DNA of 64,000 bases, from the NCBI GenBank assembly GCA_017979445.1, contig CM030718.1, positions 15,540,760 to 15,604,759 on the forward strand, in the 5' to 3' direction. Origin of the DNA: Akebia trifoliata. Taxonomy: Eukaryota; Streptophyta; Magnoliopsida; Ranunculales; Lardizabalaceae. The notes under the pieces were generated by a model. That model was not told the origin of the DNA, searched no databases, and saw nothing but the letters and a program-made list of their open reading frames with translations. Below, piece after piece: positions 44,465 to 56,744 of this stretch (the first letter of the stretch is position 1; every line of letters starts with the position of its first letter). A program made the position numbers and the translations under genes.

Positions 44465-46168
44465 TGTAGACACCCAATTTTTGCATCCGCCTGATTAACC
44501 AAGTCGTCAACCCGATCGCAAAGGTTCCCAATGATGGATGTCTATTCCAATACTTTATTTTGTTACCAGATATGTTTTAGAAATCCGGATGAGGTATCTC
44601 GAACTAACAAAACTTAGAAACCACGCTACGCTAGAAAAATACGACCCTAGAAACATAGAAATCATCATCTTGCAAATCAAAAAGAAGTTTCACGATAAAA
44701 ATCACTAAAAATGACTAAATTACCAAAATACCCCTAACATCAAAAGCAACCCTAAAGCCTGCATTACGCTTAGGAAAACCCACTCAAACACATAAAACAA
44801 CAAATCGAAATCAAGTAAACTACTTCGCCAATTTTCACAAAATTTGACAAAATTACGAAAATACCCTTCATAAAGTTCACGATCATTTCATACAAAAAAA
44901 CTTCATAAATGACAAAAACCAACATTCCCATTGAATTCCTTATGAAAAACTGATTCCAAAACATCTTGGAACATTGAAAAATGACTTAAAACGTAAAAAA
45001 TCCTCTCCGAGGGCAAAATGGTAATTTCACAATTTTAATAATTAAAAATTTCGAAATTAATAAATAAATCATAAAATAATGTAAAGTGAAACATTAATAA
45101 AATTAATTATAAAATTTAAACCAAAAAAATTGATCAATCAGGCTTTCAAGAAAAATTGTTGATGGTTCGCAAGATATTTCTTTAAGGACCCCTCCATTTG
45201 GGGGTCCAAAGAATCAAAGATATAATAGAGGGGTGTTCTACAAAAATTTAAAGTCAATCAAGCAAGACTAAAGTCAATCAAATAAGACTAAAGTCAAAAT
45301 TAAAGTCAATTAAGTAAGACTAGAGTCAAGTATTAAAGTCAATCTCATAAGACTAAAGTCAAAACCCTAAATCAAAACCCTAATATAAACTAATCAAGTC
45401 AATCTCATAAGACTAAGGTCAAAATCCTAAATCAAAATCCAAATCTAAACTAATCAAGTCAATCTCATAAGACTAAAGTCAAAACCCTAAATTAAAACCT
45501 TAAAGACTAAGTCAAAACCCTAATTGAAACCCTAAAAGAAACCCTAATGCTTCTAAAAACTTTATAAATAGGAGCCTCCACACCCTATTTTCGTATCAAA
45601 GAAAAAACCCTAGGAAAAGTAGGTGAAGAAGCCTCCACAACCTTTCCTAAACCCTAATTTTGGAGCCTCAACTCCTTACCTAACACCCCTGCTCTGATTT
45701 TAGCCTGAAAAACATTCCAAACCTCTCAAAAACATCCCAAAAATCCACAACAAATTCGATGCACTTAGATCCAAGAAGGAGATACCTTACCTCAGAGATC
45801 AGAAATCAGATCCGGAGATAGAACAAAGTAAGGAATACGGTACAAGGGGCCGTTTTCACTAGATCTGAGGGAATAACACTTTTGCAGATCGAAGGTAAGA
45901 TTTTCATTATTTTTTAATCTAGGTTTGTCATTAGCGATGTAGATTTATTTGGGATAAGTAGAGACCGACAATGGCCGGGCGAGGTTGGTGCCTAACACTT
46001 TTCAACCCCGTAACATGATCCCCGGATTCAGATTTCTATAGTAGATTAGTTCCTTTTTATCCATTGTAGGGTCAGTTTGGTTCCTAGACCATAATAACTA
46101 GGTGGCGACTCCCAAACCTCAAGGGTTAAAAGTGGATCCGCACACCCCGCGGATCGAGGGCACTTTCA
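44465..46168 (+). repeat. Element A 3' LTR
   Basis: 1704 bp, homologous over its whole length to 34524-36227. It starts TGTAGACACCCAATTTTTGC. The PBS-like TGGCGACTCC lies at 46103-46112 and the TATA block at 45563-45571. Confidence 0.92.
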
Positions 46169-46173
46169 CTGGG
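46169..46173. repeat. Right TSD (CTGGG) of element A
   Basis: Exact repeat of 34519-34523. Element B resumes at 46174. Confidence 0.9.
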
Positions 46174-46188
46174 TAATATGAGGATTGA

Positions 46189-47310
46189 TTCGGCCAAAGA
46201 TGGCCTCCTTAAATGTAGTACCGTTTGATTTGGTCAAGGTTGGTCGGTTCTGGTAATCCGATTCCATCATGATCTTGAAGTCTGACTATTTTTTCGGGTA
46301 ATATTTCTTTGATGATGAACAGACCCCCCCAATTTGGTTTGAACTTCCCTTTAGGATCAAAGATAGGTGTCCGACAATAAATCCTCGACTTGCAAGTGAG
46401 GGGCCTTGATCTTTTTGTCAAACGCACGGGCATCTCTTCTTTGATAAACTTGCATGTGATACAAAGCTCTTAGTCATTTTTCTTCGATCAAGTTTAATTC
46501 TTTATACCACTGACTAACCCAATCTGTTTCTAACAATTGACTTTTCTTGAAGGCCTTGAGATACGGGATTTCCATTTCAACTGGTAAGATTGCTTCCATA
46601 TCATACACTAGAAAGTAGGGAATAGCTCCAGTAGAAGACTGCATTGAAGTATGATGTGCCCCTAGTATGAATGGTAACTTCTCTAACTAATCCTGGTGTG
46701 ATTGACACATTTCCTTGATGATTGTTTTGAGATATTTATTGGCTGTTTCAACCTTTTCATTAATCTGAGGACGGTAGAGAGATAATGTGATGTCGAATCT
46801 CGAACTTCGAACACATAGTGATAATTTAAGCTTTGATGTACAACCCATTATTAGAGACCAATACCACTTCAACTATTTCATTAATCTGAGAATGGTAATC
46901 TATTCGGGGAGCTCTACCATGTTGAGAAGTCTAGCACTGATACATTTTGTAAGATCTTCATTGATCTCATTTTCTTAAGCCAGTATCTATCCTGTGTCAG
47001 ACAACACCCAAGCTTGTACTTAACATATCCTCATAGGCCCACACGAACAAGTCTTTCAAAATTTATGAGAAAATTCATTATCCCCTTGTATTCCTCTAGG
47101 GATAAGATGGTTTCTATTTGAATCTCTTTAGAAATATATTTTTGTTTCGAGGTCAAAGACCTTTGCTTTCTCAATTAAAGGTTGAGCCTGACTCTTATCT
47201 TTTTATTTAGAAAAGAAATCTTTCAAATTATTAGTTAATTCGTTAATGCGCTCGAGGTATTCAAAAATTTCTTTTATCCGATCAATTTCAGATGGGGCAA
47301 CAGACACCTC
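46189..47310 (-). pseudogene. Element B pol remnant (integrase C-terminal half and RT edge)
   Basis: The minus-strand frame 46872-46687 reads YRPQINEKVETANKYLKTII, KEMCQSHQD, the integrase core around the third catalytic position (Q-x-N-E-x-V-E-x-x-N-x-x-L). Frame 46433-46209 gives KFKPNWGGLFIIKEILPEK, then LPEPTNLDQIKRYYI, the C-terminal chromatin/DNA-binding tail of Tat-type integrase and its end. The reverse transcriptase/RNase H core is absent, as in A. Stops and frameshifts interrupt it, so it is non-functional. Confidence 0.8.
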
Positions 47311-49883
47311 TATAGACTCGACGAACTAACTTGACTCAATAGGAAATAGTAGACTCAATCTAAGGAAGACATGACCTTATTGGAAAAAAGGACTCGAGCT
47401 AACCCAAATGACTCATGAGAACTCAAGAAAAGTACCCACACGAGTTTGATTAGGATTGAGGACTGAGATATTACTTACAACTGGTAGGATTGAAGCACTA
47501 TGATCTTCAAAAAAACAACTGGACGATGTTAAGAAATTTTGAGGTCATTTCTGACTATTGACTTGATATTGACGTTTACTCTAACTAACCGGATTTACAA
47601 CCCTAGCTAGACGATGGACGATTGAGCTTAGATATAATGATAACCCTTAAACCTCTTTGAAGGTGAATTTAACCAATTTTAATGTCACCCCCTTGATAAC
47701 ATTTCAATTAAATCCTGAGATTTTATTGAATTTTGTGCACCAATCCATTAAACAATTCATCCACTCAATGATTATTCAGAAGGAAAATAATTTTATTGCA
47801 CTTTTGAAAATAATGTTTTTATTGAATAACAATTTTCACAATTCTGATTATTTTTTGCAATCATTTTCTTTTTATAAAAACATATTTTTATAATTTTATA
47901 AGGTCAATGCAAAAAATATATTTCAAAAATTTTCAATGCAACAATAGATTTTTTGTAAATCATTTTTCCTTCATTTTCTTTTCTTTTGGAAAACGTTTTC
48001 TTCTGGAAAATATTTTTTCTTTGAAAAATAGTTTTTTATTTGGAAAACATTTTCTCTTGGAAAATCTTATTCTTATGAAAAATATTTTCTAGAAAATACT
48101 TTTTCTTAGAAAATATTATTTTCTAGATAATAACACTTTTTCTGGAAAACACTTATTTTGGAAAACACTTTTTCTAGAAAATATTTTCCCTTCGTAAACC
48201 ATTTTTCTTCTTTGAAAATTTAATTTCTATTTCAATTTAAATGGCACAGCCCACCATGATTATTGGATCAGGATGGACTGGATCATTATTGTAAAAGAAT
48301 GGATTCTTTATTGGGTCGATGCACCCATTTTAATTTTCAAAAACAACATTTTTGATCATTGAGGACAATCATACACTCTGATCTCATCATTCACATGCAT
48401 TCTGATCTTATCATTCACAGGCGTTCTGATTTCATCATTCACATACATTCATCATTCACGAGGTTCCATTCAATAAACAACCCAGGAACACCCACGATTA
48501 GTTCGAGTCGTGACCTACAAGGAACGTTTCTAGACTTTAAGCTTACTACGTGCAATGCATTTTATCTAGCCACCTTTGCCCAAATACACCTATATACCTC
48601 TCGATACGTGGTGACTTAGTTTGATATACCGTATATGTGATAATCTAAAACCTCACCTCACTTCTCTAAAGCCAAAAACAGCCAGTTTGATCTCCAGTTG
48701 AGAGGTGGCACACAATGCTGAGCAAGGGCCTACTTAAATACCTCTCGTCTAGAATAGACATAGTCTATCCCCCTCGTACAGTAGGGTACAGCGGGGCAAG
48801 ATCTCGCTTAGGCACCGGTTTTGACCAAGAAGTGCAATTGATATACTTAGATTATCTTTTACACCTACGGGTACGAGTCAAGAGTTGTAGCTTTCATAAA
48901 TGGTTTGGCATCCCACGAGAGGATCGACCACGTACTAGTACTGCGTTGGTAATCGGGACATGTGACTGTGTGGCTCACAATAAGTCAAAGGCTCAGGTCG
49001 CTCCAGCCTGGGTGCATCAATATACCTCTCAGAATCACCTGATCAGACGGTATTGATGCCCCAGTTTGATATACCCTAAGGTACGTGACTGGAGTTGTGG
49101 TTTTCATGAATGACGTCGCATCTCCTAAGAGATCGGGCCACGCACTAGTGCCACGTTGGCTATATGGGACGTGTAAGTGAATAAAACAATAAACGTGCAT
49201 GTGGTGTGTGCAAAGCAGGGTGGGATGTGCCCGAGGTTTTTTCAAGTAAATGGGCCCATGGATCCAATCAAACCAATCATTACAAAATGAATTACATGAA
49301 TATTTAACTGAAATAAACACTATCCTAATCACATGAATACTTAATCAAGATCAAAACCATTCAAATCACATGATTAAAGATGAGCATATCAAGCATATAG
49401 CAAGCACTTAATCCAACATTATTTCCTTATGTATTCCAATCGAGGGTTATTTCGGATGGCCCAAAATAATTCAGAATTTCAAATCATATTTGCATTGATG
49501 ATGATTGGATATTCGTTAGGATGGAGATTTTAAAATCAAATACCCATTTTTTATTTTTTATTTTTAAAAAAATCAAAAACAAAATCCCAATAAAAATTTA
49601 GCCACCAAATGGATCGTTGTTGACAAACCATCTTTTACTAGTGTCACCCCAATTTCCACGTAAATCATTAAGGTGTCATTAGAACAATTGGTGTGTCAAA
49701 ATAACAAATCATTCAGCCGCAAAGAGGGTTGCCAACAATTAGAACAACGTTGAGGTGTATTAGCAACCCATTATTAATTTATAACACATCAATCCTTTAG
49801 AAAAAATAAATAATTTCCCACATATGGATTGGTGTGTTACAAATGAATATTGATGTGTTAATAAAAGCTTGGGATAAACTAAA
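47311..49883 (-). other. Element B internal region upstream of pol, no intact ORF
   Basis: Inverted counterpart of element A 38340-40200. It includes a TTTTCTRGAAAA-type short tandem tract (47985-48200) and a ~29-bp ATTCACAT..TTCTGAT repeat (48362-48455). The left boundary with the truncated LTR is at about 49884, where the homology switches. I see no gag sequence. Confidence 0.6.
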
Positions 49884-51358
49884 CAATAAATAAATAAAGT
49901 TATACCTTTCTGATAGCAAATACTTTGTTCCCTCAGATCTGACAAAAAATGCTCCTTGTACCGTACTTCTTGCTTCGTTCTGTCTCCGGATTTGATTCCT
50001 GATCTCCGAGGTAAGGTATTTCTACTTTCTTGAATCTGAATTCTTTAAGTTTGTTGTAGATTTTAGGATGTTTTTGGAAGGTTTTTAGGTGTTTCTTAGG
50101 ATAAAATCGAAGGAGGGATGTTAGGTAAGGAGTTGGGACTACAAAACTAGGGTTTATGGGAAGCTAGGGGGGCTTTTAGACCTATTTCTCTTAGGGTTTA
50201 TGACTTGATACGAAAATAGGGTGTGGGGACCTCTATTTATAGATTTTTTTAAGGGTTGATTTGGATAGAGTTAGTATTTAATTAGAGTTCTTATAGTTAG
50301 AATTGTTTAGGTAGAATTGTTTTTTAATTAGAATTTGTTTTAGGTAGAATTATTTTTTAGTTAGAACTCTATTAGATAGAGTTATTATTTAATTAGAATT
50401 TTATTATGATTTTAACTTTTGGTCTTATTTGATTGACTTTTATATTTTTACTTTAGTCTTAATTGATTGACTTTTAATATCTTGACTTCAGTCTTGCTTA
50501 ATTGACTTTAATTTTGACTTCAGTCTTGCTTGATTGATTTTAATACCTTGACTTTAGTCTTGCTTGATTGACTTTAAAATTTTGAATAACCCCCTCTATT
50601 ATATCTTTAATTCTTTGGACCCCCAAATAAAGGGGTCCTTAAAGAAATATCTCACGAACCCTCAACAATTTTACTTGAAATCCCAATTGATCAATTTTTT
50701 TAATTCAAAATTTTAAATTAATTTCATCAATGTTTCACTTTAATTATTTCATATTTTATTTATTAATTTCAAAATTTTTAATTATGAAAATTGTGAAATT
50801 ACCGTTTTGCCCCCGGAGAGGACTTTTCTCGTTTTAAGTCGATTTTTAATGTTCTAGGATGTTTTAGAATCAATTTTTTGTAAGGAATTCAATGTGAATG
50901 TTGGTTTGTGTCATTTATAAAATTTTTTGTGTGAAATGGTCATGAACTTTATGAGGGGCATTTTCGTAATTTTGTCGATTCTGTTAAAATTGGTGAAATG
51001 ATTTATTTGGTTTCAATTTATTGTTTTATGTGTTCGAAAGGGTTTTCCTAATCGTAACGTAGGCTCTAGGGTTGTTTTGATGTTAGGGGTATTTTGGTAA
51101 TTTGATCAATTTTTAGTGATTTTTATTGTGAAGCTTCTTTTTGAGTCTGCAAGATGATGATTTCTATGTTTCTGGAGTCGTATTTTCCTAGCGTAGCGTG
51201 GTTTCTAAGGTTTTGTCAATTCGAGATACCTTTTCTGGATTTCTGAAATATTTTTGGTAACAAAATAAAGCAATGGAATAAACATCCATCATTGGGAACC
51301 GTTGCGATCGGGTTGACGAGTTGATTAATCAGGCGAGTGCAAAAATGAGGTGTCTACA
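49884..51358 (-). repeat. Element B 5' LTR, U5 end deleted
   Basis: Matches 30446-31939 of the 3' LTR and ends with the intact terminus TGTAGACACC (minus strand) at 51358. About 260 bp at the U5 side are missing, together with the primer site and adjacent leader. The breakpoint is in an AATAAATAAATAAA run, suggesting deletion at a simple repeat. Confidence 0.85.
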
Positions 51359-51363
51359 CTCGA

Positions 51364-54097
51364 TCCTTAGGAAAATATAATAAAAATTAAAATCAAATTA
51401 AAATTAAACGATTAAAACTTAAAATCTAATTTAAAATTAAACAATTAAAATCTAATCCAAAATTAAAAAAAAAATTAAAACTTAAAATTTAATTCAAATT
51501 TAAACAATTAAAATCGGATTCCAAATTTAAACAATAAATTTGAAAACTTTAAACTAAAATTTAATCAACCCATCAACGTAAATAAGAATCCAAGCAATCG
51601 ATAATATTTAAATCAAATTGACCAATCAACATACAAATTAAAAGCGAACAACCAACCTAAAAATAAAATCGACTAATCAACATCAAATCAATCAATCAAC
51701 TTGAAATTAAAATCCAAATCAACCAATTAACGTTCAAATTGAAATTAAAACAAACTAGCCAACGAATCAATCCAACCGATAAACTTAAACTAAAAATCTA
51801 TGTGATGCGTGGGATCACCTTCTCTATGAAGCGGAAAAAAGATTAGAAGTAAAATCTCTACCTTCCTAGGTGCGGTCAACAAAGTTAGAAAGAATAAAAA
51901 ATCAAATCAAAGAAAGAAGAAACAAATAAAAAAGCAAGTAAAAGAAGCACCTTCTCCAGCAGTCCCAAGCACTATTAAAAACACCCCCATCATCATCTTC
52001 TCCAACAGCCCCAACTACCATTCAAAATGGCCCCATCACCACCTTCTCTACACCAGCCAATCCTCTTCAACAACATCCCCACACAGCTTGACTCTTTTAA
52101 TCCACCTATCCAACAATATCCCAACACCACCACGCCTTGCTACCACCCATCTTTTTCATTTTTTATCTTCAAACACGCCCCCACCTGCAACATCTTTCTC
52201 GATCTCCATCTTCAATAACGTCCCAGTCCTGCTGCACAAGTCCCTCCTCATCTCCTTATCCCTACAACACCCCCCTGCTATATTCACGTCCTTAATACAC
52301 AGCCCCTTGCTGTCCAGCCCTACTCTTCAATTCGTTGCTGCCCAACCTCTTCTCCAGCAACTTCTCTCAGCCCCAACCTTGTTACTTTCGTCACTTCCAA
52401 CAGCTGCACTCTTCCGTTCGCTGTTGGCACGAGGTCTATTGTGTTCCCTTTTACTGACTTCATCTTCCTCAACGAATACTCACAAGCTATCGAGGTCAGA
52501 TCTGAAGGAATAAACCCACAATCATTGATCCAATAGCAGTTCAAACGTTGATACTACGATAGTTTTCGATTCTAGTCTACTGCTCCTCTCGAGTTATCAT
52601 CGATTTGAATCTGAAGAGATTGTACACATCAACCATACCAACACGAAGGTAAGTTCATCTGCATTTTTTTATCTAGTTTTTATCTTTTTATTTTTATTTA
52701 TTTTTCCTTCTTTTCTTATTCTCCTTTGATTGTTATCGCATGTGTGGATGTTCTTGATGAGTGTTAACACGAGCCTTTGCTTAAAGGACTCATTGATTTG
52801 TGTGTGTTAGAAGTCTAAAATTGACTTGTTTTGATAAAATGGGTATCGAGTTAACTCGCTGATTTGCGTACATTAGAAGGTTCGAAATCGCTTTTCTAAT
52901 TAAATTGATATGAGTTGACTCGATTTTTTTGTTGTGTACATTAGAAGTTCCAAAAATCGTTTTCTTAATAAATTAACACGAATCGACTCGCTGTTTTTTC
53001 ATGTGCATTAGAAGTTTCAAAATCGTTTTTAATGAAATTAACACGAGTCGATTCGCTGTTTTTTTCATGTACATTGGAATTTCAAGTTTAACTTTTTTTT
53101 ATAAAATTGCCACGTGAGTCAACCCACAGATTTGCATATGTATTAGAATTTCAAAATTAATTTTTAGTATAGTTGCCACGTGAGTTAACTCACTGATTTC
53201 TATGTACATTGGAATTTCAAAATCATTTTTTATTGAAATTGCCCTGTGAGTCGACTCACTGATTTGTTTATATATTGGGGGTTTAAAGTCAGATTTTGTT
53301 TATACAAAATGATTTAAGTTGACTTATTGATCTTGTGGACATAGGACTATGCGAAATTCGAAGAATTCACGTGGCAAAAATGAGCTTTCTTGAAAAATCA
53401 TAATTTATTCATTTTGGGGATTTATGGACTTTTCTTCGATTTAGTAATCTTCCTAAAATCATGATTTTCTATTTTTGAAAAATTGATATTTGTAAATTGC
53501 TAATTTGGGAAACCCCATTTTCCAATTTCTAATTTTAATCTCCCAATTTAGGAAATTTTTAATTTTTAGTTTAGAAATTTCATGAATTCCCAAATTGGAA
53601 GTTTCATATTCCCAATTTTCCATTTTAGAAAGTTTTCACAAATTCCTATTTTAGTCGATTTGGAAAATGTCCACATTTTTTTTTTTTTTGTAATTGAAAT
53701 GTTGGCACGTGGACTTTGGAGCATAAGGAAGTTAAGGCTTTTTCAAATATTTTTATTGTTGTGCGTAATTCGAGAAATCACATGAGATTTGGGGAATATT
53801 GGCCTTGAGATTTGTTTAACACATTCGACATAATTTGATGATGATGGTGACGATGATTGGACCATAATCTTGACTTTAGTCTCTACCCGTTGACCGTAAG
53901 ACAGTTGGGATCGTTGTAGAGACCGATCATCTCAATCGGGCTGGTTCGGTACCTAACACCTTTCGAAACCCGTAATCTGACCTCTTACCCATTTCTCTTA
54001 GCCGTGGACCGACCCGATCCATTTTGGAGTCATTTTTGGTTCCTAGACCTAAACTAGGTGGCGACTCCTTATTCCCTAAAAGTCCCCAATTTACCAA
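51364..54097 (+). repeat. Element C 5' LTR, second part (TATA region and terminus deleted)
   Basis: Continues the C LTR after the B target duplication (51359-51363) and matches 58480-61835 of the 3' LTR. About 600 bp present there (59041 to roughly 59640), including the TATAAAAGG box, are missing here; the joint is near 51947. The last ~45 bases of the LTR are also lost by a deletion that reaches into gag. The PBS-like TGGCGACTCC is at 54059-54068. Confidence 0.82.
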
Positions 54098-54540
54098 ACT
54101 TGGACAATGGGCAGTTCTGTGAATTTCATCAAATGCTCGGCCATGTTCTTCATAGGTGCATTACTCTTCGCCATGCTATCCAAGACCTTATCGAACAAGG
54201 AAAAGTTATCATAGCCGCTCCTACCGCGTCTAATGTCAAAACTAACCCTTTGCCTATCTTTCAAAATCGACCCCTTCCTACTCTAAATCTAATATCCATG
54301 TCCAAACCTGATTCAGTTGACCCAGCCTCTTTTATCCGCTTAATTGGTCTTGATAGTGCATCTTTATCATGCTAGAATTGGTCTATCTACCCTAAGACAG
54401 TGACAGAATTGAAAAGCAAAGAGAGTATTGAAGCAATGGGTTATCCAACATCAAACAAGCTTAAATCAGAACGTGAAGGTATGGCAAAAATAGACGAGCC
54501 TGAATCATCCCTTGTGAAGATATCCAAAGTGGCATAGACC
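54098..54540 (+). pseudogene. Element C gag remnant (C-terminal knuckle region)
   Basis: The plus-strand frame that opens inside the LTR at 54058 becomes gag-like from about 54098: LDNGQFCEFHQMLGHVLHRC, then ITLRHAIQDLIEQGKV and TNPLPIF. The C-x2-H-x4-H-x4-C plus LRxxIQDLI pattern is the Tat/Ogre-type gag zinc-knuckle domain. A stop ends the frame at 54373. Downstream sequence to ~54540 (AMGYPTSNKLKSEREGMAK) continues in another reading. The N-terminal capsid part and the primer site were removed by the deletion that fused gag to the LTR. Confidence 0.75.
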
Positions 54541-54847
54541 CCAGCGTTGTGCCTTTCCATTCAGAGTCATATCTCTTTTTGAGTTTTTACTTAAGTATCA
54601 GTTGCGTCAGTCTTTAAATTCAATTGGTCAGTTCTATTGTGTTAGGATTCATTAATTTTTAACTTTTAGTCAAATTGGTAGGTCTATGTCTTTTTATTCC
54701 AATAAAGTATAGAAGCTTTTGATTATCATGCGTGCAATAATAATGTGAACATAAAATCTAATATGAAGAATGACTCAAAGCTCACTAATTGAACTTGATA
54801 AATATTGGAATAGGAGAATACACTCAAGAAGTGTAAACTGGTACTAC

Positions 54848-55262
54848 ATTATCCTCAAAAGGACATGAGAAAACGATGAACTCATTTAAGAAATTCTATA
54901 GTATTCTCACATGGCCTTATGAGGATATGTTAAATGCGAACACCATTTTACCTTTCATCAGAATGGATTGCACTAAAATGGACCAGGACTTACAGTCGAA
55001 AGTGAACTTCAAAGTCAAAGAAATCATCAACAAAGGTGCCAAGATTCGCAAGAAATGATCCATCATAAAGGACAAAAGATTTTCTCGGAGTCCTAGAAAA
55101 ACTGAACAGTCGAATGCGGAAAACTCAGTCATATTCAATTTTACAAAAGAAGATTGAAGGTGATTTATTCTCAAAAGAAGATCTCATTCAACAAAGCAAT
55201 CAAGATACTAGGTTCCTAGAATCTTGACCAGATTAAGTAACTTTCACTAAAAGAGGCCTTCT
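54848..55262 (+). pseudogene. Element C pol remnant (RT N-terminal edge and integrase tail)
   Basis: Frame 54876-55058 reads FKKFYSILTWPYEDMLN and later LQSKVNFKVKEIINKGAKI. This is the segment that leads into the Ty3/gypsy reverse transcriptase (FAWSYEDMPGL-like motif and LKVKEEI). The frame then stops, and a piece near 55218-55262 reads LDQIK, a stop, LSLKEAFFGR, matching the integrase C-terminal end seen in A and B. All catalytic domains between are deleted. Confidence 0.75.
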
Positions 55263-55442
55263 TTGGCCGAACTATTTGCTTATCTTACCAAGAAAAATGT
55301 AACATTCTCTAGCCCCTCGCAGCCTTAAAAAAAAAAAATTCAATAGCTTTTTTCTTTTTAAACCATACCAACTAACCTTGGGAGGGAAATCTTGTATGAA
55401 CTACGTTTTGACCTGATCCAAAGAGAGAAAAGAAATATTTGG

Positions 55443-55478
55443 GGTACGTAGGCAACCTGAGAAGTTACTTCAGGCCCG
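55443..55478 (+). other. Conserved post-pol motif, element C copy
   Basis: GTACGTAGGCAACCTGAGAA then GTTACTTCAGGCCCGG, nearly identical to the copies in A and B although the surrounding sequence has diverged strongly. Confidence 0.75.
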
Positions 55479-55887
55479 GTCACAATAAAAAAATAAAATA
55501 TACATTCTCTTAAGGAAAGTGTCATCGAAAGGGAAAACCCCCTATTGAAATGTGCAAAAGAAAATAATACCTAACAAGGGGCATTAGAAAAAAATTGAAG
55601 GAAAAGAAAAGAAACCCAAACTAGGGGCATTGAAAACAAAAGAAAAAATGATGACAAAAATGCCTAACTAGGGGCATTAGAAAGAAAAAGACTCAAAAGA
55701 GTTGTCAAAAAGGGAGAATGTTATACTAGGGGCATTTTGGGAAGTTGAGCCTTACGCCTTTCCTTTCTAAACCATGTCCTAAGTCCACTTACTAAGTCCT
55801 CCTGAATGTTAATTGATTTGGTTAAGGTCCAGAGAATCAAAGGTTGTCAAGTTGAGTATCTGAGATCATTAAAAAGAAATAAGCCCG

Positions 55888-56058
55888 CTAAGTTGAAAAT
55901 CCGAAAGGGCGACTTAAGCAAAAGTTAGGGCATAATAAAAAAAAAGCAAGCCTGCTAGGTTGAAAATCTGAAAAGGCGACCTAGGCAAAAATCAAGGCAT
56001 CTTCAGAAAAAGGAAAAAATAAAGCCCGCTAGATTGAAAACCTGAAGAGGCGATCTAG
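55888..56058 (+). repeat. Element C 3'-UTR hairpin series (three units)
   Basis: The arms are TAAGTTG/CGACTTA (55889-55916), CTAGGTTG/CGACCTAG (55955-55984) and CTAGATTG/CGATCTAG (56029-56058), each with one T-G pair. Variable stem bases change in both arms (AAGT/ACTT, AGGT/ACCT, AGAT/ATCT). Loops (GAAAAYCYGAARRGG) stay alike. Units are separated by 38-44 bases containing GCAAAAxTxAGGGCAT. Confidence 0.8.
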
Positions 56059-56744
56059 GCAAAAATTAGGGCATCATCAAATGGAAGGAAAGATCCTATC
56101 GAGAAGGAAAATTCAGAAGAAACACTTACCCAGAAGCTGGAGAATGTAGAAAATTGTTTAAGCCAGAACATCTATTTTTCAGTTGAGAGCTCACATTTGA
56201 CAAAGACAATGTTGAAGTTGAAGAAACTCAGAAGCCTTTATTTTGAACATTGCAAGATCGTTAGTAGTGTCTGCTAATGGGAAATGTAGAATCATTGACC
56301 ACTTTAAAGAGGAAGATCTTATATTCCAATATTTATCAAAGTCCAGCTCAAGCATTTTTTAAAAAGAAATTCGAAAGAGAATGATCATTTTCTTATTGTA
56401 CATATGATAATCTCAAGAGTCTTGAATTTAAAGGAATGTCAATTTTTCTGTCTGTCATTTATTGGAGTCCGTAGTTCATTTTCCATACTTTTCAAATGTA
56501 ATCCAGTCCATCAATTTCACAGTCAAGTTTCAGATGTAAGCCAACCTGGAAACTAGGAGCATTTTTTAGAATAACTTCGATTCTGAAATTTGCATTCTTG
56601 ATCCCATGATCAAAAGGAAAAATCTTATTTAAAAGCTTAAAAGTCCGACGAAGCCCAATCATAATTATGAGTCCAGATGCATGATAAGCCAATAAAAGGT
56701 CAATCTCTCAATCGTTGAGCTCAATAATACCGAATCTTTAATTG

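Larger units (their letters stand above)
34524..46168 (+). mobile_element. Element A: complete but non-autonomous Tat/Ogre-like LTR retrotransposon
   Basis: 11,645 bp, with two LTRs of 1704 bp (34524-36227, 44465-46168), TG...CA ends, a perfect CTGGG duplication, a perfect 18-nt tRNA-Arg primer site and a polypurine tract. The layout is typical of the Tat lineage (Ogre-like) of Ty3/gypsy: long LTRs, tRNA-Arg priming, a long leader, and tandem repeats between pol and the 3' LTR. Only the edges of pol survive. The LTR copies differ at scattered positions, so it is not a very recent insertion. It is the youngest of the three nested elements and lies in B in the opposite orientation. Confidence 0.92.
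30191..51358 (-). mobile_element. Element B: Tat/Ogre-like retrotransposon, inserted in the C 5' LTR and split by element A
   Basis: Minus-strand element with a perfect CTCGA duplication (30186-30190 and 51359-51363). Its 3' LTR is 30191-31939, its internal region is 31940-34518 plus 46174-49883, and its 5' LTR is 49884-51358. Element A (34524-46168) sits in the internal region just downstream of pol with its own CTGGG duplication. The U5 end of the 5' LTR, the primer site and the gag region are deleted. Only the RT N-terminal and integrase C-terminal pieces remain of pol. Confidence 0.88.

Noticed and set aside
48985..49332. 115-codon minus-strand frame and its counterpart at 38349-38666
   Set aside because: Homologous between elements A and B but without gag or pol features. 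Both overlap a duplicated non-coding module and carry different ends.
52088..52513. 141-codon plus-strand frame rich in Ser/Leu/Pro
   Set aside because: It is in the C 5' LTR pyrimidine-rich stretch, and the corresponding 3' LTR region keeps only a shifted, shorter frame (59938-60222). No known domain.
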